DNA of 64,000 nucleotides, taken from the NCBI GenBank assembly GCA_002433485.1, contig DJIF01000015.1:37013-101012 (forward strand), written 5' to 3'. Below are positions 33,573-42,491 of the stretch, piece after piece; the stretch's first letter is position 1; each line of letters begins with the position of its first letter. Source of the stretch: Deltaproteobacteria bacterium UBA6601 (GTDB taxonomy: Bacteria; Myxococcota_A; UBA796; UBA9615). The notes under the pieces were generated by a model. The model had not been told where the DNA came from and did not search any database. It saw only the letters and a list, made by a program, of their open reading frames with translations. The position numbers and the translations under genes are program-made.

Positions 33573-33587
33573 TAGCAGTAACTGCTA
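33573..33587. promoter_or_regulatory. Palindrome TAGCAGT-A-ACTGCTA, likely operator
   Basis: A perfect 7-base inverted repeat with one central base, 13 bases ahead of the ATG of a DNA-binding protein and at the predicted transcription start. The position suits autorepression. An AGGAGG at 33564-33569 is 31 bases from the ATG, too far to be an ordinary ribosome site. Confidence 0.5.
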
Positions 33588-33600
33588 TCATTAACTGAAG

Positions 33601-34482
33601 ATGGCAGGTAAACGCGTCCAATTCAATGTTCGAGTTCGGCAGGAAGTGGCCCGCGACCTGCGTGCAGAAGCCGCCTTGCGTGAGATCGGTATGGGCGAAC
33701 TGGTTGAGCTTCTCAGCGAAAACTATCGCGCTGGCACGCGCAGCGGCCACTGGCTGGAGCTGGACCCCCCGCTAGAAGCAGCGCTCACCGCCCTTGCAGC
33801 AATCCGCGGCGAAGACCCGGAGCGGGTACTCCAGGGGCTGGTCGCTGGGCTGGTCCGCGAACAGCTGCAGGGGATCCTCGACCACCTGCCGAGCCTTGAG
33901 CAGACATTAGACGGCACGGTGATCGCCGCGCTACAGGAGAGCCCCAGTGGTCATCTTCCAGAAACTGGCACCAGCACCTCTGATGACCATGAAGAAATCG
34001 AAATTGATGCCTCTGGCTGGATCGAGCCAGAGGAAGTTGAGCTGAGCCTGCCATCCATTGAGCTTGATGCCGTAGCCCCGCACAGTGACCCGGGCGAGCT
34101 GGTGCTCGACGCAGAACAGTGGCCTGAGGAAGAAGAGGTCTCGCTGGGCGACTTCGAGGAAGACGAGCGGGCCGATAGCCTCGCCCCCCCAACCAGCCCT
34201 GCAAGCCCCTGGACAGGAGACGAAGATCGGCGCCGGCGCTCCCGCGAAGTCGCCCTCAGCCCTGAGGAGCAGCGACGCTTTGAGGACCTCCCCGCTGGTC
34301 TGCCCAGAACCGGTGATGAGCTGCGCAGGTTCCGCCAACAGCAAGGCCTCAGCCCCAGCGAGTTGGGCTCGCTTTGCGGGGTCACCCAGGTCGCAGTGGG
34401 ACTCTGGGAGAAAAAGGGGCCACTCCCGGCCCACATTCTGCTCAAACTGGGAGATGGACTGCGCAGGTACTTCCTGCGATAG
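33601..34482 (+). CDS. Putative transcription regulator, ribbon-helix-helix plus HTH
   Basis: 293 residues. Residues about 5-45 (VQFNVRVRQEVARDLRAEAA, then GMGELVELLSENY) have the strand-helix-helix pattern of ribbon-helix-helix DNA-binding proteins. Residues about 120-215 are an acidic, Ser/Glu-rich linker. Residues about 235-293 look like an XRE-type helix-turn-helix: LRRFRQQQGLSPSELGSLCGV, then VGLWEKKGPLPAHILLKLGD. Two DNA-binding modules in one chain is unusual. It follows dnaK and its hairpin and has its own likely promoter and a palindrome at the start. Targets may include itself and possibly the chaperone genes (inference). An in-frame TAA at 33592 fixes the start at 33601. Confidence 0.65.
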   Translation: MAGKRVQFNVRVRQEVARDLRAEAALREIGMGELVELLSENYRAGTRSGHWLELDPPLEAALTALAAIRGEDPERVLQGLVAGLVREQLQGILDHLPSLEQTLDGTVIAALQESPSGHLPETGTSTSDDHEEIEIDASGWIEPEEVELSLPSIELDAVAPHSDPGELVLDAEQWPEEEEVSLGDFEEDERADSLAPPTSPASPWTGDEDRRRRSREVALSPEEQRRFEDLPAGLPRTGDELRRFRQQQGLSPSELGSLCGVTQVAVGLWEKKGPLPAHILLKLGDGLRRYFLR

Positions 34483-34489
34483 TCCGGCG

Positions 34490-35536
34490 ATGCACAAGCT
34501 CGCCAAAGTTTCCGTCCTCTTCCTTGCGATTACCGTCAGTGGATGCATGGCTTCGGTCCAGGTTCGCCTGCTGCAACCGGCTGAAGTAAGCCTGCCAGCA
34601 GATGTCAAGAACCTTGCGGTCGTCGACCGCAGCGCTGTCGGTGACGCCGGTGAGGGCTTCCTCTCCGTAGTGGAGGGAATGTTTACCGACGAGACCATCA
34701 TGGGAGACCGACAGGGAGCAGAAGAGGCGATCGACGAGTTGGTGCTTACTCTGGCTGAGTCGCCGCGCTTCAGTGCTACACCAGTTCGGGCGAGCCGGGA
34801 AGAGGTCGGCTCCAGCCTGTTTGATGATCAGCTCTCCCAGGAGATCGTCAATAAACTGTGCGCGGACACTGGCGCTCAGGCCCTGGTCTCACTTGAATAC
34901 TTCGACTCCGACACCGAGCAGGACCACAATATTCGGCGCAGCGAGTCCACCGACAGCGACGGCAACACAGTCGTGAAGCGAATCCATGATGTGCGTCGCA
35001 CCACCGAAGTGACCCTGACCTGGCGGGTCTACGACGCCGATCAAGCAGTCCTCCTCGACGAGCTCGACGACATCACCATCAGTAGAACCCACACTGGCAG
35101 CGCCTCAACCGAAGGCTCCGCCTGGGGGACACTGCCCAATCGTGACGCCACCATCAAGGGCATCGGCAAGGCTGCTGGGCTGAGCTACGGACGCCGTATC
35201 GCCCCCAGCTACGTCAGTGAGAATCGCCAGTACTACGCGGACAAAGACGACCGCCTGAAGGAAGCCGCCGAAGAGGTCCGCGAGGACCGCTGGGACCAAG
35301 CCGCAGCCCTCTGGCGACAAGTTCTAGATGACGCCGACCCCGAACTGGCAGGCCGGGCGGCCTACAATCTGGCCGTCTCCCTGGAGCTGGGTGGCCTTAT
35401 AGATGAGGCCATCGAGATGCAGCAGCGAGCGGTCGAGATGCTGGACAACAGCCAGGCCCGCTACTACCTGAGCACCTTGCGCGACCGGGCGCGTGATCTG
35501 ACCAAGCTGGACCGCCAGATGGAAGGTGCTGAGTAA
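34490..35536 (+). CDS. DUF6340-like lipoprotein with C-terminal TPR
   Basis: 348 residues from the ATG at 34490; the frame stays open upstream inside the regulator gene but the signal peptide begins here. Signal peptide with lipobox ITVSGC (Cys about 19). VRLLQPAEVSLPADVKNLAVVDRS at the mature N-terminus resembles DUF6340 proteins (a strand-rich domain starting with PA.....V....VVNR). A middle strand region includes TEVTLTWRVYDAD. From about 240 the chain is helical with a TPR pair: AALWRQVLDDADPELAGRAAYNLAV, then GLIDEAIEMQQRAVEML. Likely attached to the outer membrane; role unknown. Seven bases after the regulator gene. Confidence 0.72.
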   Translation: MHKLAKVSVLFLAITVSGCMASVQVRLLQPAEVSLPADVKNLAVVDRSAVGDAGEGFLSVVEGMFTDETIMGDRQGAEEAIDELVLTLAESPRFSATPVRASREEVGSSLFDDQLSQEIVNKLCADTGAQALVSLEYFDSDTEQDHNIRRSESTDSDGNTVVKRIHDVRRTTEVTLTWRVYDADQAVLLDELDDITISRTHTGSASTEGSAWGTLPNRDATIKGIGKAAGLSYGRRIAPSYVSENRQYYADKDDRLKEAAEEVREDRWDQAAALWRQVLDDADPELAGRAAYNLAVSLELGGLIDEAIEMQQRAVEMLDNSQARYYLSTLRDRARDLTKLDRQMEGAE

Positions 35537-35537
35537 C

Positions 35538-36374
35538 TCAAGTTAGGGGCTCAAGCGTACCAATCTTCTGACCCAGTCGTAGTTCCTGCCCTGCGGTTAC
35601 GCTCCAGCTAACCCGACCCGGCTCCAACAACAGCACCACGGTACTGCCCATCTCAAAGCGCCCCAGTTCTGCGCCCCGCGCAACAGCGACAGGCTCGGCG
35701 AACTCGCGGTCCTCCATCGGTGTCCCTGTGTTGGTTACCAGAGGAGCAGCGACCATCCGCATCCTGCCGACCCCAAAAGCTCCTACCATCACGCAGGCGA
35801 GCTCTCCACCATCACAGGCCAGTCGAAGGATGAGGCGTTCATTGCGAGCAAACAGATCACGAATCCGACGGGTAGCAGCAGGAAAGACTGGCCACAGCCT
35901 GCCCGGTCGATAACGAAAGCCAAGCAAGCGACCTTCGCGCGGGCTGTGAACCCGGTGATAGTCCTTGGGACTCAGATAAATCACGGCAAACTCGCCAGCT
36001 TCATAACGAGCGTCCCCGTCGAGGAGATCGCGGACCGCATAGTCGAGTTCGCCGGCCTGAGGCAGGCGACCGCCTGCAACGCGACCCACCGCATAAACCA
36101 CCCCGTCCACCGGTGAAACCAGATCTTGAGGGCCTGCTGAGATCTCCCGCACCCCGGGCCGCAGGGCCCTAACAAAGAAACTGGCGAGGGTCGGATAGTC
36201 GTCGATGCTGCCCTCGCATTCATCGAGATCAACCCCGTAATGAGAGACGTACCAACCCACCAACAGACGATGCAGCAAGCGGGGCAGACGGAAGCGAGTG
36301 AGCGCGCCCATCAGCCGAGAAACAGGACCTCGGGGCAGCACCGACAGCAGACTGATCACCAACGCATCTTTCAT
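35538..36374 (-). CDS. psd: Phosphatidylserine decarboxylase
   Basis: 278 residues from the ATG at 36374, 80 bases from the divergent dnaJ start; the frame extends to 36452 but enters dnaJ's leader. Motifs: DLVSPVDGVVY (substrate and proenzyme Asp), YLSPKDYHRVHSP (His), and near the C-terminus FEMGSTVVLLLEPG, where the chain self-cleaves at Gly-Ser-Thr to make the pyruvoyl group. The usual tetrad is LGST; here it is MGST. It makes phosphatidylethanolamine in the inner membrane. Converges on the DUF6340-like gene with one base between stops. Confidence 0.92.
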   Translation of the reverse strand: MKDALVISLLSVLPRGPVSRLMGALTRFRLPRLLHRLLVGWYVSHYGVDLDECEGSIDDYPTLASFFVRALRPGVREISAGPQDLVSPVDGVVYAVGRVAGGRLPQAGELDYAVRDLLDGDARYEAGEFAVIYLSPKDYHRVHSPREGRLLGFRYRPGRLWPVFPAATRRIRDLFARNERLILRLACDGGELACVMVGAFGVGRMRMVAAPLVTNTGTPMEDREFAEPVAVARGAELGRFEMGSTVVLLLEPGRVSWSVTAGQELRLGQKIGTLEPLT

Positions 36375-36440
36375 TGCGGGGCGAGGATACACGGCTGGAC
36401 TTGACAGCGGCGGCTCGCTGGTTAGCTTTCTGCCTTCCGC

Positions 36441-36447
36441 AAAGGAG
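36441..36447 (+). promoter_or_regulatory. Ribosome binding site fixing a TTG start for dnaJ
   Basis: AAAGGAG, strongly complementary to 16S rRNA, ends 6 bases ahead of TTG at 36454. No ATG or GTG fits the DnaJ N-terminus (SAKRDYYEVLG), so TTG is the start. Confidence 0.8.
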
Positions 36448-36453
36448 CCCACC

Positions 36454-37590
36454 TTGTCCGCAAAGCGCGATTACTACGAAGTCCTGGGCGTAGCTCGGGA
36501 TGCCCAGGCAAAAGAGCTGAAGAAAGCCTATCGCCAGCTCGCCCTTAAGAACCACCCCGACCGCAACCCTGGCGACAAACAGGCCGAAGCGCGCTTCAAG
36601 GAAGCGGCAGAGGCCTACGAAGTACTGAGCAACGACGACAAGCGCAGTATGTACGACCGCTTCGGCCACGACGGGCTGCGGGGAGCTGGCTACCAGGGTT
36701 TCTCTGGTGGCGTCGATGACATCTTCTCCGCCTTTGGCGACATGTTCTCCGACCTGTTTGGCTTCAGCGGTGGTGGCCGCCGCCGTGGCGGCGGCAATGG
36801 ACCCGCCCGCGGCTCTGATCTGCGCTATGACCTTGTGGTCGACTTCGAAGCAGCGGCCTTTGGCAGCACTGAAGAAGTAACCATCCACCGCGATGAAGAC
36901 TGCGCCACCTGCTCGGGCACGGGCGGCAAGCCCGGCAGCCAGCCGGAGCAATGTACTACCTGCGGTGGTCGGGGCGAGGTTATCCAGCAGCAAAGCTTTC
37001 TGCAGATTCGCACCGCCTGCCCCAGCTGCCGTGGAGCTGGCCAGCGCTACGCTGAAACATGCCAGGACTGCCATGGCCGCAAGCGCGTCCAAAAAGCTCG
37101 AGAGCTCAGCGTCACGGTACCCCCAGGAGTCGACGACAGCATGCAACTGAGACTCACCGGCGAGGGCGAGCCCGGCGCACGTGGCGGCCCCCCAGGCGAC
37201 CTCTATGTGGTCCTTCGAGTGCAGCCACATGAGATCTTCGAGCGTCATGACGACGACGTCATCTGCCAGCTAGATCTATCAGTCGCCCAGGCCGCGCTGG
37301 GCGATGAGATGACCGTACCCACCCTCGACGGCGAGAAAAGTGTCACCATTCCGGCGGGCACCCGTACCGGCAATCTGCTGCGTATCAAGGGACAGGGCAT
37401 CCCCAACGTGCGCTCGGGCGAACGCGGCGATCAAGTCATGCAGGCTTTTGTAGACACGCCGCGGTCCCTGACTGATCGACAAAAAGAACTACTTCGCGAG
37501 TTCGCTGAGATCGATGGCGCCAAGGTGAAAGAACAAGCGGGGCTTGGGAGCCTACGGCGGTTTCTCTCACGACTCGCCGGCAACGAGTGA
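36454..37590 (+). CDS. dnaJ: Chaperone DnaJ (Hsp40)
   Basis: 378 residues from TTG at 36454. J-domain with KNHPDRNPG (the HPD motif) within residues 5-70, a Gly/Phe region (GYQGFSGGVDDIFSAFGDMF), then four zinc-binding CxxCxGxG-type motifs: CATCSGTGG, CTTCGGRGE, CPSCRGAGQ and CQDCHGRKR. C-terminal substrate domains follow (VTVPPGVDDSMQLRLTGEGEPG). A full type I DnaJ, partner of the DnaK encoded 3 kb upstream. The earlier open frame to 36298 is not used. Its stop overlaps the next ATG (TGATG), tying it to the Bat operon. Confidence 0.97.
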   Translation: MSAKRDYYEVLGVARDAQAKELKKAYRQLALKNHPDRNPGDKQAEARFKEAAEAYEVLSNDDKRSMYDRFGHDGLRGAGYQGFSGGVDDIFSAFGDMFSDLFGFSGGGRRRGGGNGPARGSDLRYDLVVDFEAAAFGSTEEVTIHRDEDCATCSGTGGKPGSQPEQCTTCGGRGEVIQQQSFLQIRTACPSCRGAGQRYAETCQDCHGRKRVQKARELSVTVPPGVDDSMQLRLTGEGEPGARGGPPGDLYVVLRVQPHEIFERHDDDVICQLDLSVAQAALGDEMTVPTLDGEKSVTIPAGTRTGNLLRIKGQGIPNVRSGERGDQVMQAFVDTPRSLTDRQKELLREFAEIDGAKVKEQAGLGSLRRFLSRLAGNE

Positions 37591-38384
37591 TGAGAAGGAT
37601 CCCCGCTGCGCTCGGCCTGTTCTTGGCACTGCTGATCGCCCCCAAACCCAGCCAGGCAACCAGCGGCGACGTCCAGGCTCAACTACGAGCGCTAGAAAAG
37701 GCCCGCAGCGGTGCAGAGATGAAAATTCGGCTGGAACTCAGCTGGGATGGTCGGCCCGAACAGCATCTGATCGAAACGCCACGAATTGACATCCCAAAGG
37801 GAGCCGCGCTGCGCACCGGGGTCAGCCGGTCCCGCTTTGATGGCAACCAGACCCGTTGGGCGCAAGACTCCATTGTTACCCTGCCCACTGGCCGCGGCCC
37901 CTGGCAAATCGGGCCGGCCTCGGTGGTCCTCCGAACTCGCGATGGCAACCAGCAAGAACGGCAAGCAGCGGCAATTAAGGTCGGTGAAAGAGGCCACAAC
38001 CGCAAGCTCATGGCACAAGCCCTTGGTAACGGCATGGTGCTCGCGGTCGCCTTCATCTTTGCTCGCTGGAGGTACCGCAGGATCAAGGCAAATGAGCCCC
38101 AGCTGGACGATGGGCTCAAAGACCTGCTGGAACGGGCAGAACAGGCTGCGCAGGGTCATGCTGAGGCAGCCAGCGCTGAGTTCCTCAGCGCTTTGCTTGA
38201 GCTTCGGCTGGCCCTCGACCGCAAAGGTGTGGACAATGGCAGGCTTTGGAGCGCGGCGCAGATCCGGGAACGGCTGGAAAGAATTCGCTTCGGCGGGGAA
38301 CAAGTCCCCGCTAAAGAGTGTCTGGAGATACTGCAGACCATTCGGATGGCAGCATCAACCTCGGACCCAGGCGGTCCCCAATAG
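37590..38384 (+). CDS. Exported single-pass membrane protein, first gene of the Bat operon
   Basis: 264 residues from the ATG at 37590 (a GTG one codon earlier is also possible). Signal peptide (LGLFLALLIAPKPSQATS), about 110 residues outside, one membrane helix near 147-158 (GMVLAVAFIFARWRYRR), then a cytoplasmic helical tail. The extracytoplasmic part has a BatD-like strand pattern (RLELSWDG, VTLPTGRGPWQIGP). The tail ends LERIRFGGEQVPAKECLEIL, resembling the tails of the proteins at 40498 and 44499 in this operon (shared R-x-F-G/A-G motif). No family recognised. It starts on the dnaJ stop (TGATG) and is followed after 14 bases by the MoxR gene. Confidence 0.65.
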   Translation: MRRIPAALGLFLALLIAPKPSQATSGDVQAQLRALEKARSGAEMKIRLELSWDGRPEQHLIETPRIDIPKGAALRTGVSRSRFDGNQTRWAQDSIVTLPTGRGPWQIGPASVVLRTRDGNQQERQAAAIKVGERGHNRKLMAQALGNGMVLAVAFIFARWRYRRIKANEPQLDDGLKDLLERAEQAAQGHAEAASAEFLSALLELRLALDRKGVDNGRLWSAAQIRERLERIRFGGEQVPAKECLEILQTIRMAASTSDPGGPQ

Positions 38385-38398
38385 GAGCGAGATGAGAG

Positions 38399-39394
38399 AT
38401 GAGTGAAGCAGCAAGCAACCTAGAGCAGGTGCGCAGCGACCTCGAGCGGGTAAGCGAACACTTTGTAGCCCTGCGCGAGGAAATCGCGCGGGTGGTGGTC
38501 GGTCAGAACTACATGATCGAACGGATCCTGGTCGCACTCCTGGCCGACGGGCACATCCTCCTTGAAGGAGTGCCAGGACTCGCCAAGACCACTGCGGTCA
38601 AGGCGGTCGCCGACTCGATCTCAACGGGCTTCCAGCGGATCTCCTTCACCCCCGACCTACTGCCGGCTGACGTACTTGGGACTCAGATCTACGACCCTAA
38701 GAGTGGTGATTTCTCCATCAAACAGGGACCCGTATTCACCAATATTCTGCTCGCAGATGAGATCAACCGGGCCCCGGCCAAAGTCCAGAGCGCACTGCTC
38801 GAGGCGATGCAGGAGAGGCAGGTCACCATCGGCGAGCGCGCCTTCCCGCTGCCGCGCCCTTTCCTGGTGCTGGCAACGCAAAATCCCATCGAACAGGAAG
38901 GCACCTATCCCCTGCCTGAAGCCCAGGTAGATCGCTTCATGCTGAAAATCCGGGTCGAATACCCCAGCCGTGAAGAGGAGAAGCAAATCCTACGGCGCTC
39001 CATCGCTGGCTTCCCTGAACTCAAGCCTGCCATCAGCCCCGATCAGCTCCTAGCCGCCCGTCAGGTCATCGCCCAAATCCGCTTTGACGACAAGCTCATC
39101 GACTACATCCTGGACCTGGTGGCCACCACCAGAGACCCAGCTGCAATGGGTCTGGAGTCCCTCGCCAATCTGGTAGAGTTCGGCGCTTCACCCCGCGCCA
39201 CCATCGCACTGCAAAAATGCGCCCGAGCCCACGCCTTCCTTGCCGGGCGCGCCTACGTCAACTCCGGCGACATCAAGACCATGGCTGCCGACGTGCTTCG
39301 CCACCGTGTTGTGCTCAGCTACGAGGCTGAAGCCGAAGAGGTCGACGCAGACGAGGTTATCGCGCGCATTCTGGCCACCGTGCCGGTTCCCTGA
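38399..39394 (+). CDS. MoxR family AAA+ ATPase
   Basis: 331 residues. Walker A GVPGLAKTTA, Walker B ILLADEINRAPAK, sensor 1 VLATQNPIEQEGTYPLPEAQVDRF and an arginine-finger region in the C-terminal lid (SPRATIALQKCARA). MoxR ATPases act as chaperone-like partners of VWA-domain proteins, here the DUF58 protein and the two Bat VWA proteins downstream. Cytoplasmic. The usual order of MoxR then DUF58 then VWA genes is kept. Confidence 0.95.
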   Translation: MSEAASNLEQVRSDLERVSEHFVALREEIARVVVGQNYMIERILVALLADGHILLEGVPGLAKTTAVKAVADSISTGFQRISFTPDLLPADVLGTQIYDPKSGDFSIKQGPVFTNILLADEINRAPAKVQSALLEAMQERQVTIGERAFPLPRPFLVLATQNPIEQEGTYPLPEAQVDRFMLKIRVEYPSREEEKQILRRSIAGFPELKPAISPDQLLAARQVIAQIRFDDKLIDYILDLVATTRDPAAMGLESLANLVEFGASPRATIALQKCARAHAFLAGRAYVNSGDIKTMAADVLRHRVVLSYEAEAEEVDADEVIARILATVPVP

Positions 39395-39436
39395 GCGCTT
39401 CAGGAGCACGCCCAGAGTCCCCCATAGGTTGAAGTG

Positions 39437-40501
39437 ATGCCAACTGCTCTTCTGGCCCCATTGTTCATCGCCCTGCTCGGCGCCGCACTGGCGGTGATGG
39501 TCGGCTGGCGTCTGGCCAGCTGGCGCCAACGAAAAATGGACCAGGCGGCCGCCCGTAGCGAAGCCCACCACACCAGTGGACGCTGGCTGCCTGAAGGCTC
39601 CATGGGCGGAGCCAAAGGTGGGCTGTCGGCTGAGCTGCTGGCTCAAGTACGCAAGATTCACATCAGCACAGCCCACCAGGTCAACGACCTCATGGCCGGC
39701 GAGTACACCTCGGTGTTTAAGGGCAGAGGGATGGAATTCGAAGAAGTTCGTGAGTACGTCCCCGGCGATGACATCCGCACCATCGACTGGAACGTCACCG
39801 CTCGCATGCAGAGTCCCTACGTCAAGGAATTCCGCGAAGAGCGAGAGCTGGTCGTGATGATCCTGGTGGACATCTCTCGCTCAGGAGACTTCGGCACCAG
39901 CGGGCGGCTCAAGAACGAAGTCGCCGCCGAGCTGGCCGCGACCCTGGCCTTCGCCGCCACGCGCAACAACGACAAGGTTGGGCTGCTGCTATTCACCGAT
40001 CGAGTCGAGCGATTCATTCCTCCCAAGAAAGGGCGCGGGCATGTGTGGAGGGTGATCCGCGAGATCATGGCCTGCGAGCGGCAAGGTAAAGGCACCGACC
40101 TGGGCGAAGCGCTGTCCTTCCTTAACCGGGTACTACGCCGCAAGGCAGTGGTATTCCTACTGTCGGACTTCCTGGTCGAAGAAGACTTTGAAACGCCCCT
40201 TCGCATCGTCAACCGACGTCACGACTTGGTGGTCTTTCGCATCACCGACCCAAGAGAACACAGCATCCCCAGCGTTGGTTTCGTGGCGGTCGAAGATGCC
40301 GAAGACGGCCGGAGGGCCTGGCTGGATACCAACTCGAAGCGGGTGCGTGAGAGCTTCGCCAGAGAGGCCAACCGCCGCTCCAGAGAACTGCAGACCCGAC
40401 TCAAGCGGCTCAAGGTCGATCTGGTAGAGCTCTCCACCACTGAAGGAGTAGCTCCTCCCCTCAGCCGCTACTTTCGATCCCGAGAGCGGAGGATTCGATG
40501 A
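39437..40501 (+). CDS. DUF58 domain protein (VWA-like)
   Basis: 354 residues from the ATG at 39437 (GTG at 39434 is a possible start). A hydrophobic N-terminal segment (LLAPLFIALLGAALAVMVGW) is followed by DUF58: a DUF58-type GRGMEFEEVREYVPGDDIRTIDWNVTAR block (about 95-122), then a VWA-like ILVDISRSGDFG. It pairs with MoxR in known operons. The DISRS replaces the classical MIDAS DxSxS order as D-I-S-R-S, which is compatible. The stop overlaps the next start by 4 bases (ATGA). Confidence 0.92.
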   Translation: MPTALLAPLFIALLGAALAVMVGWRLASWRQRKMDQAAARSEAHHTSGRWLPEGSMGGAKGGLSAELLAQVRKIHISTAHQVNDLMAGEYTSVFKGRGMEFEEVREYVPGDDIRTIDWNVTARMQSPYVKEFREERELVVMILVDISRSGDFGTSGRLKNEVAAELAATLAFAATRNNDKVGLLLFTDRVERFIPPKKGRGHVWRVIREIMACERQGKGTDLGEALSFLNRVLRRKAVVFLLSDFLVEEDFETPLRIVNRRHDLVVFRITDPREHSIPSVGFVAVEDAEDGRRAWLDTNSKRVRESFAREANRRSRELQTRLKRLKVDLVELSTTEGVAPPLSRYFRSRERRIR

Positions 40502-41478
40502 CAATCCACCGTCGTTCTCTGCTTTCAGCTGCGGCGATTTCCTGGCTCTTCGTTGGGTTCTCTGGATGCCAACAGGAGCGCCCCAGACAGGAGTATGAAC
40601 CGGTTGTCGTGACGTCTCAGGTAGAACGCGCCGAAGTCATCCCCGGGCGGCCCTTTGAATTCCAGCTAGAGGTCAACAAGGAAAAAGGCATCGAGTTTGA
40701 GGTGCCGGATGTGGGTGCAGGCATTGAAGGTCTGGTCATCATGGGACTGCGTGAAGAGGGTCCCGAAGTGATCGACGACCGAGTCCTTACCCGCAACATC
40801 TATAAGCTCAAGGCGCCGTTGAGTGGCACCTACCTGATCCCAGGAGTGGAGGGCCTGTGGCGCGACCAAAAGGGCGACAAGGGCAGCGCTGGAAGCGGCC
40901 CGATTCTGATCGAAGCAAAACACGCCGCAGGTGAAGAGGGCTCTGGCGAGCAACAACTTCGGGACCTGAAAGTTCCTCTGCGACCGGAGCGAGACCTGCG
41001 TCCAGCAGCAGGGACGTTGCTGGTGCTATTGGTACTCGCTGTACTGCTGTGGCTGGTGAAGCGAAGGCGACAGGCTGCTCATGTAGAAGCCCCCCAACCA
41101 GCGCACGAAATCGCCCTCCAGGATCTCCAACAGCTGCTCGGTTCTCCCCTCCTTACAAATGCCGAGCAGGGCCCTTTCGCCTACGCGGTCTCGGCAATCC
41201 TACGTCGCTACCTTGAGGCCAGCTTTGACTTCCCCGCGTGGCGGATGACCACCTCCGAAGTGCTGCGCTCGATGCCCAAGAACCTGCTTGAGCAGCATCG
41301 ACTTGAGGCGGCAATTCGCGACGTTCTCGAAGCCAGCGACCGCGTCAAATTCGCCGGTGATCGGGTCCCTGAGCTCAACCTGCGAAACTGGGTGGAGCAG
41401 AGCATCTTAGTCGTCAACAGCACCGCCCCATTCGACCGCGCAGAACCGGCCCAAGACAGCGGAGAGCTCGCATCATGA
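40498..41478 (+). CDS. Single-pass lipoprotein-like membrane protein of the Bat operon
   Basis: 326 residues. Signal sequence with FVGFSGCQQ, a possible lipobox (Cys about 24). A BatD-like extracytoplasmic strand domain (QVERAEVIPGRPFEFQLEV, then LIPGVEGLWR), a membrane helix near 165-185 (LLVLLVLAVLLWLVKRRR) and a cytoplasmic helical domain with FAYAVSAILRRYLEASFDFPAW, ending DVLEASDRVKFAGDRVPEL. This tail resembles DUF4381-type proteins and two other proteins in the operon. Role probably structural, bridging the VWA proteins and MoxR. ATGA overlaps at both ends. Confidence 0.75.
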   Translation: MTIHRRSLLSAAAISWLFVGFSGCQQERPRQEYEPVVVTSQVERAEVIPGRPFEFQLEVNKEKGIEFEVPDVGAGIEGLVIMGLREEGPEVIDDRVLTRNIYKLKAPLSGTYLIPGVEGLWRDQKGDKGSAGSGPILIEAKHAAGEEGSGEQQLRDLKVPLRPERDLRPAAGTLLVLLVLAVLLWLVKRRRQAAHVEAPQPAHEIALQDLQQLLGSPLLTNAEQGPFAYAVSAILRRYLEASFDFPAWRMTTSEVLRSMPKNLLEQHRLEAAIRDVLEASDRVKFAGDRVPELNLRNWVEQSILVVNSTAPFDRAEPAQDSGELAS

Positions 41479-42491
41479 GCGACTGGACCGCCTGGCGCTT
41501 CGCATCGCCGCTGTTCTTTGCGCTGGCAGTGGCGCTGGCGCCCGTGGTTTATGCCGGACTGCTCGGCTCCGGACAGAGCCGGGTGCGCATATCGGCCATC
41601 TCCCTGGTGCGCAGCGTCTCCGGAGGGCGCCATCGCTTGTTCCGTCTGGTGCCCCTAGCGCTGAGAGTTGCGGCTCTGTTCTTCCTTATCGTTTCGCTGG
41701 CCCGCCCGCAGGGTGGCAACGTCAGCCGAGAGGTTACTTCTGAAGGTACGGACATCATGCTGGTCGCCGACACTTCAGGTTCTATGGAGGCCATGGACTT
41801 CAGCCTCGGTGGCGAGCGCGCAACCCGCCTGGACGTCTCTAAGAAAGTCATCCGAGACTTCATCTCAGGGCGCGCCAACGACCGCATTGGCCTGCTTGTC
41901 TTTGGCGAAGAAGCATTCGTTCAGTGCCCCAACACCATCGACTATGGAGTACTCACCAACAGCCTCAACGCGGTCAAGCTGAAGATGGCCGGCGACGGTA
42001 CTGCAATCGGTAGCGCTATCGGCGTAGGAGTCCAACGCCTCAAGGAGCTACCAGGGCACTCCCGAATCATGATCCTGCTGACCGACGGCGAGAACACCAC
42101 CGGCATCCTTGACCCGCTACAAGCCGCCCGGGCAGCTGCCACCTACGGAATCAAGATCTACACCATTGGGGTCGGTACCCAGGGCGAGGCGCCGTTCCTG
42201 GTCCCAGGTCTATTGGGCATGGGTAAGCGCTTCCACTATCAAAAAGTCAATCTCGACGAAGACAGCCTCAAGGCCATCGCGGAGGCCACTGGGGCGCGCT
42301 ACTTCCGCGCCACATCAACGGAGAAGCTCGAAGAGATCTACCGCCTCATCGACGAGCTGGAGAAGACCGAGGTAAAGGTTCGAGAATTCACCGACTACCA
42401 TGAGCTCTACACCGTCGCCTTGTGGCCCGCGCTGTTGCTCCTACTCCTCGAACAGCTCCTCAAAGCTACCTGGCTGAGGAGTCTGCCGTGA
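41475..42491 (+). CDS. VWA domain membrane protein, BatA-type
   Basis: 338 residues. A membrane helix near the N-terminus (FFALAVALAPVVYAGLL), another at about 60-75, then a VWA domain with MIDAS DTSGSMEAMD at about residues 97-106, TDGENTTG (MIDAS loop 3 Asp) and a final membrane helix near the C-terminus (LYTVALWPALLLLLLEQLL). A BatA-type protein of the aerotolerance operons of Bacteroides and others, thought to form an envelope complex. Ends GTGA into the next gene. Confidence 0.93.
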   Translation: MSDWTAWRFASPLFFALAVALAPVVYAGLLGSGQSRVRISAISLVRSVSGGRHRLFRLVPLALRVAALFFLIVSLARPQGGNVSREVTSEGTDIMLVADTSGSMEAMDFSLGGERATRLDVSKKVIRDFISGRANDRIGLLVFGEEAFVQCPNTIDYGVLTNSLNAVKLKMAGDGTAIGSAIGVGVQRLKELPGHSRIMILLTDGENTTGILDPLQAARAAATYGIKIYTIGVGTQGEAPFLVPGLLGMGKRFHYQKVNLDEDSLKAIAEATGARYFRATSTEKLEEIYRLIDELEKTEVKVREFTDYHELYTVALWPALLLLLLEQLLKATWLRSLP

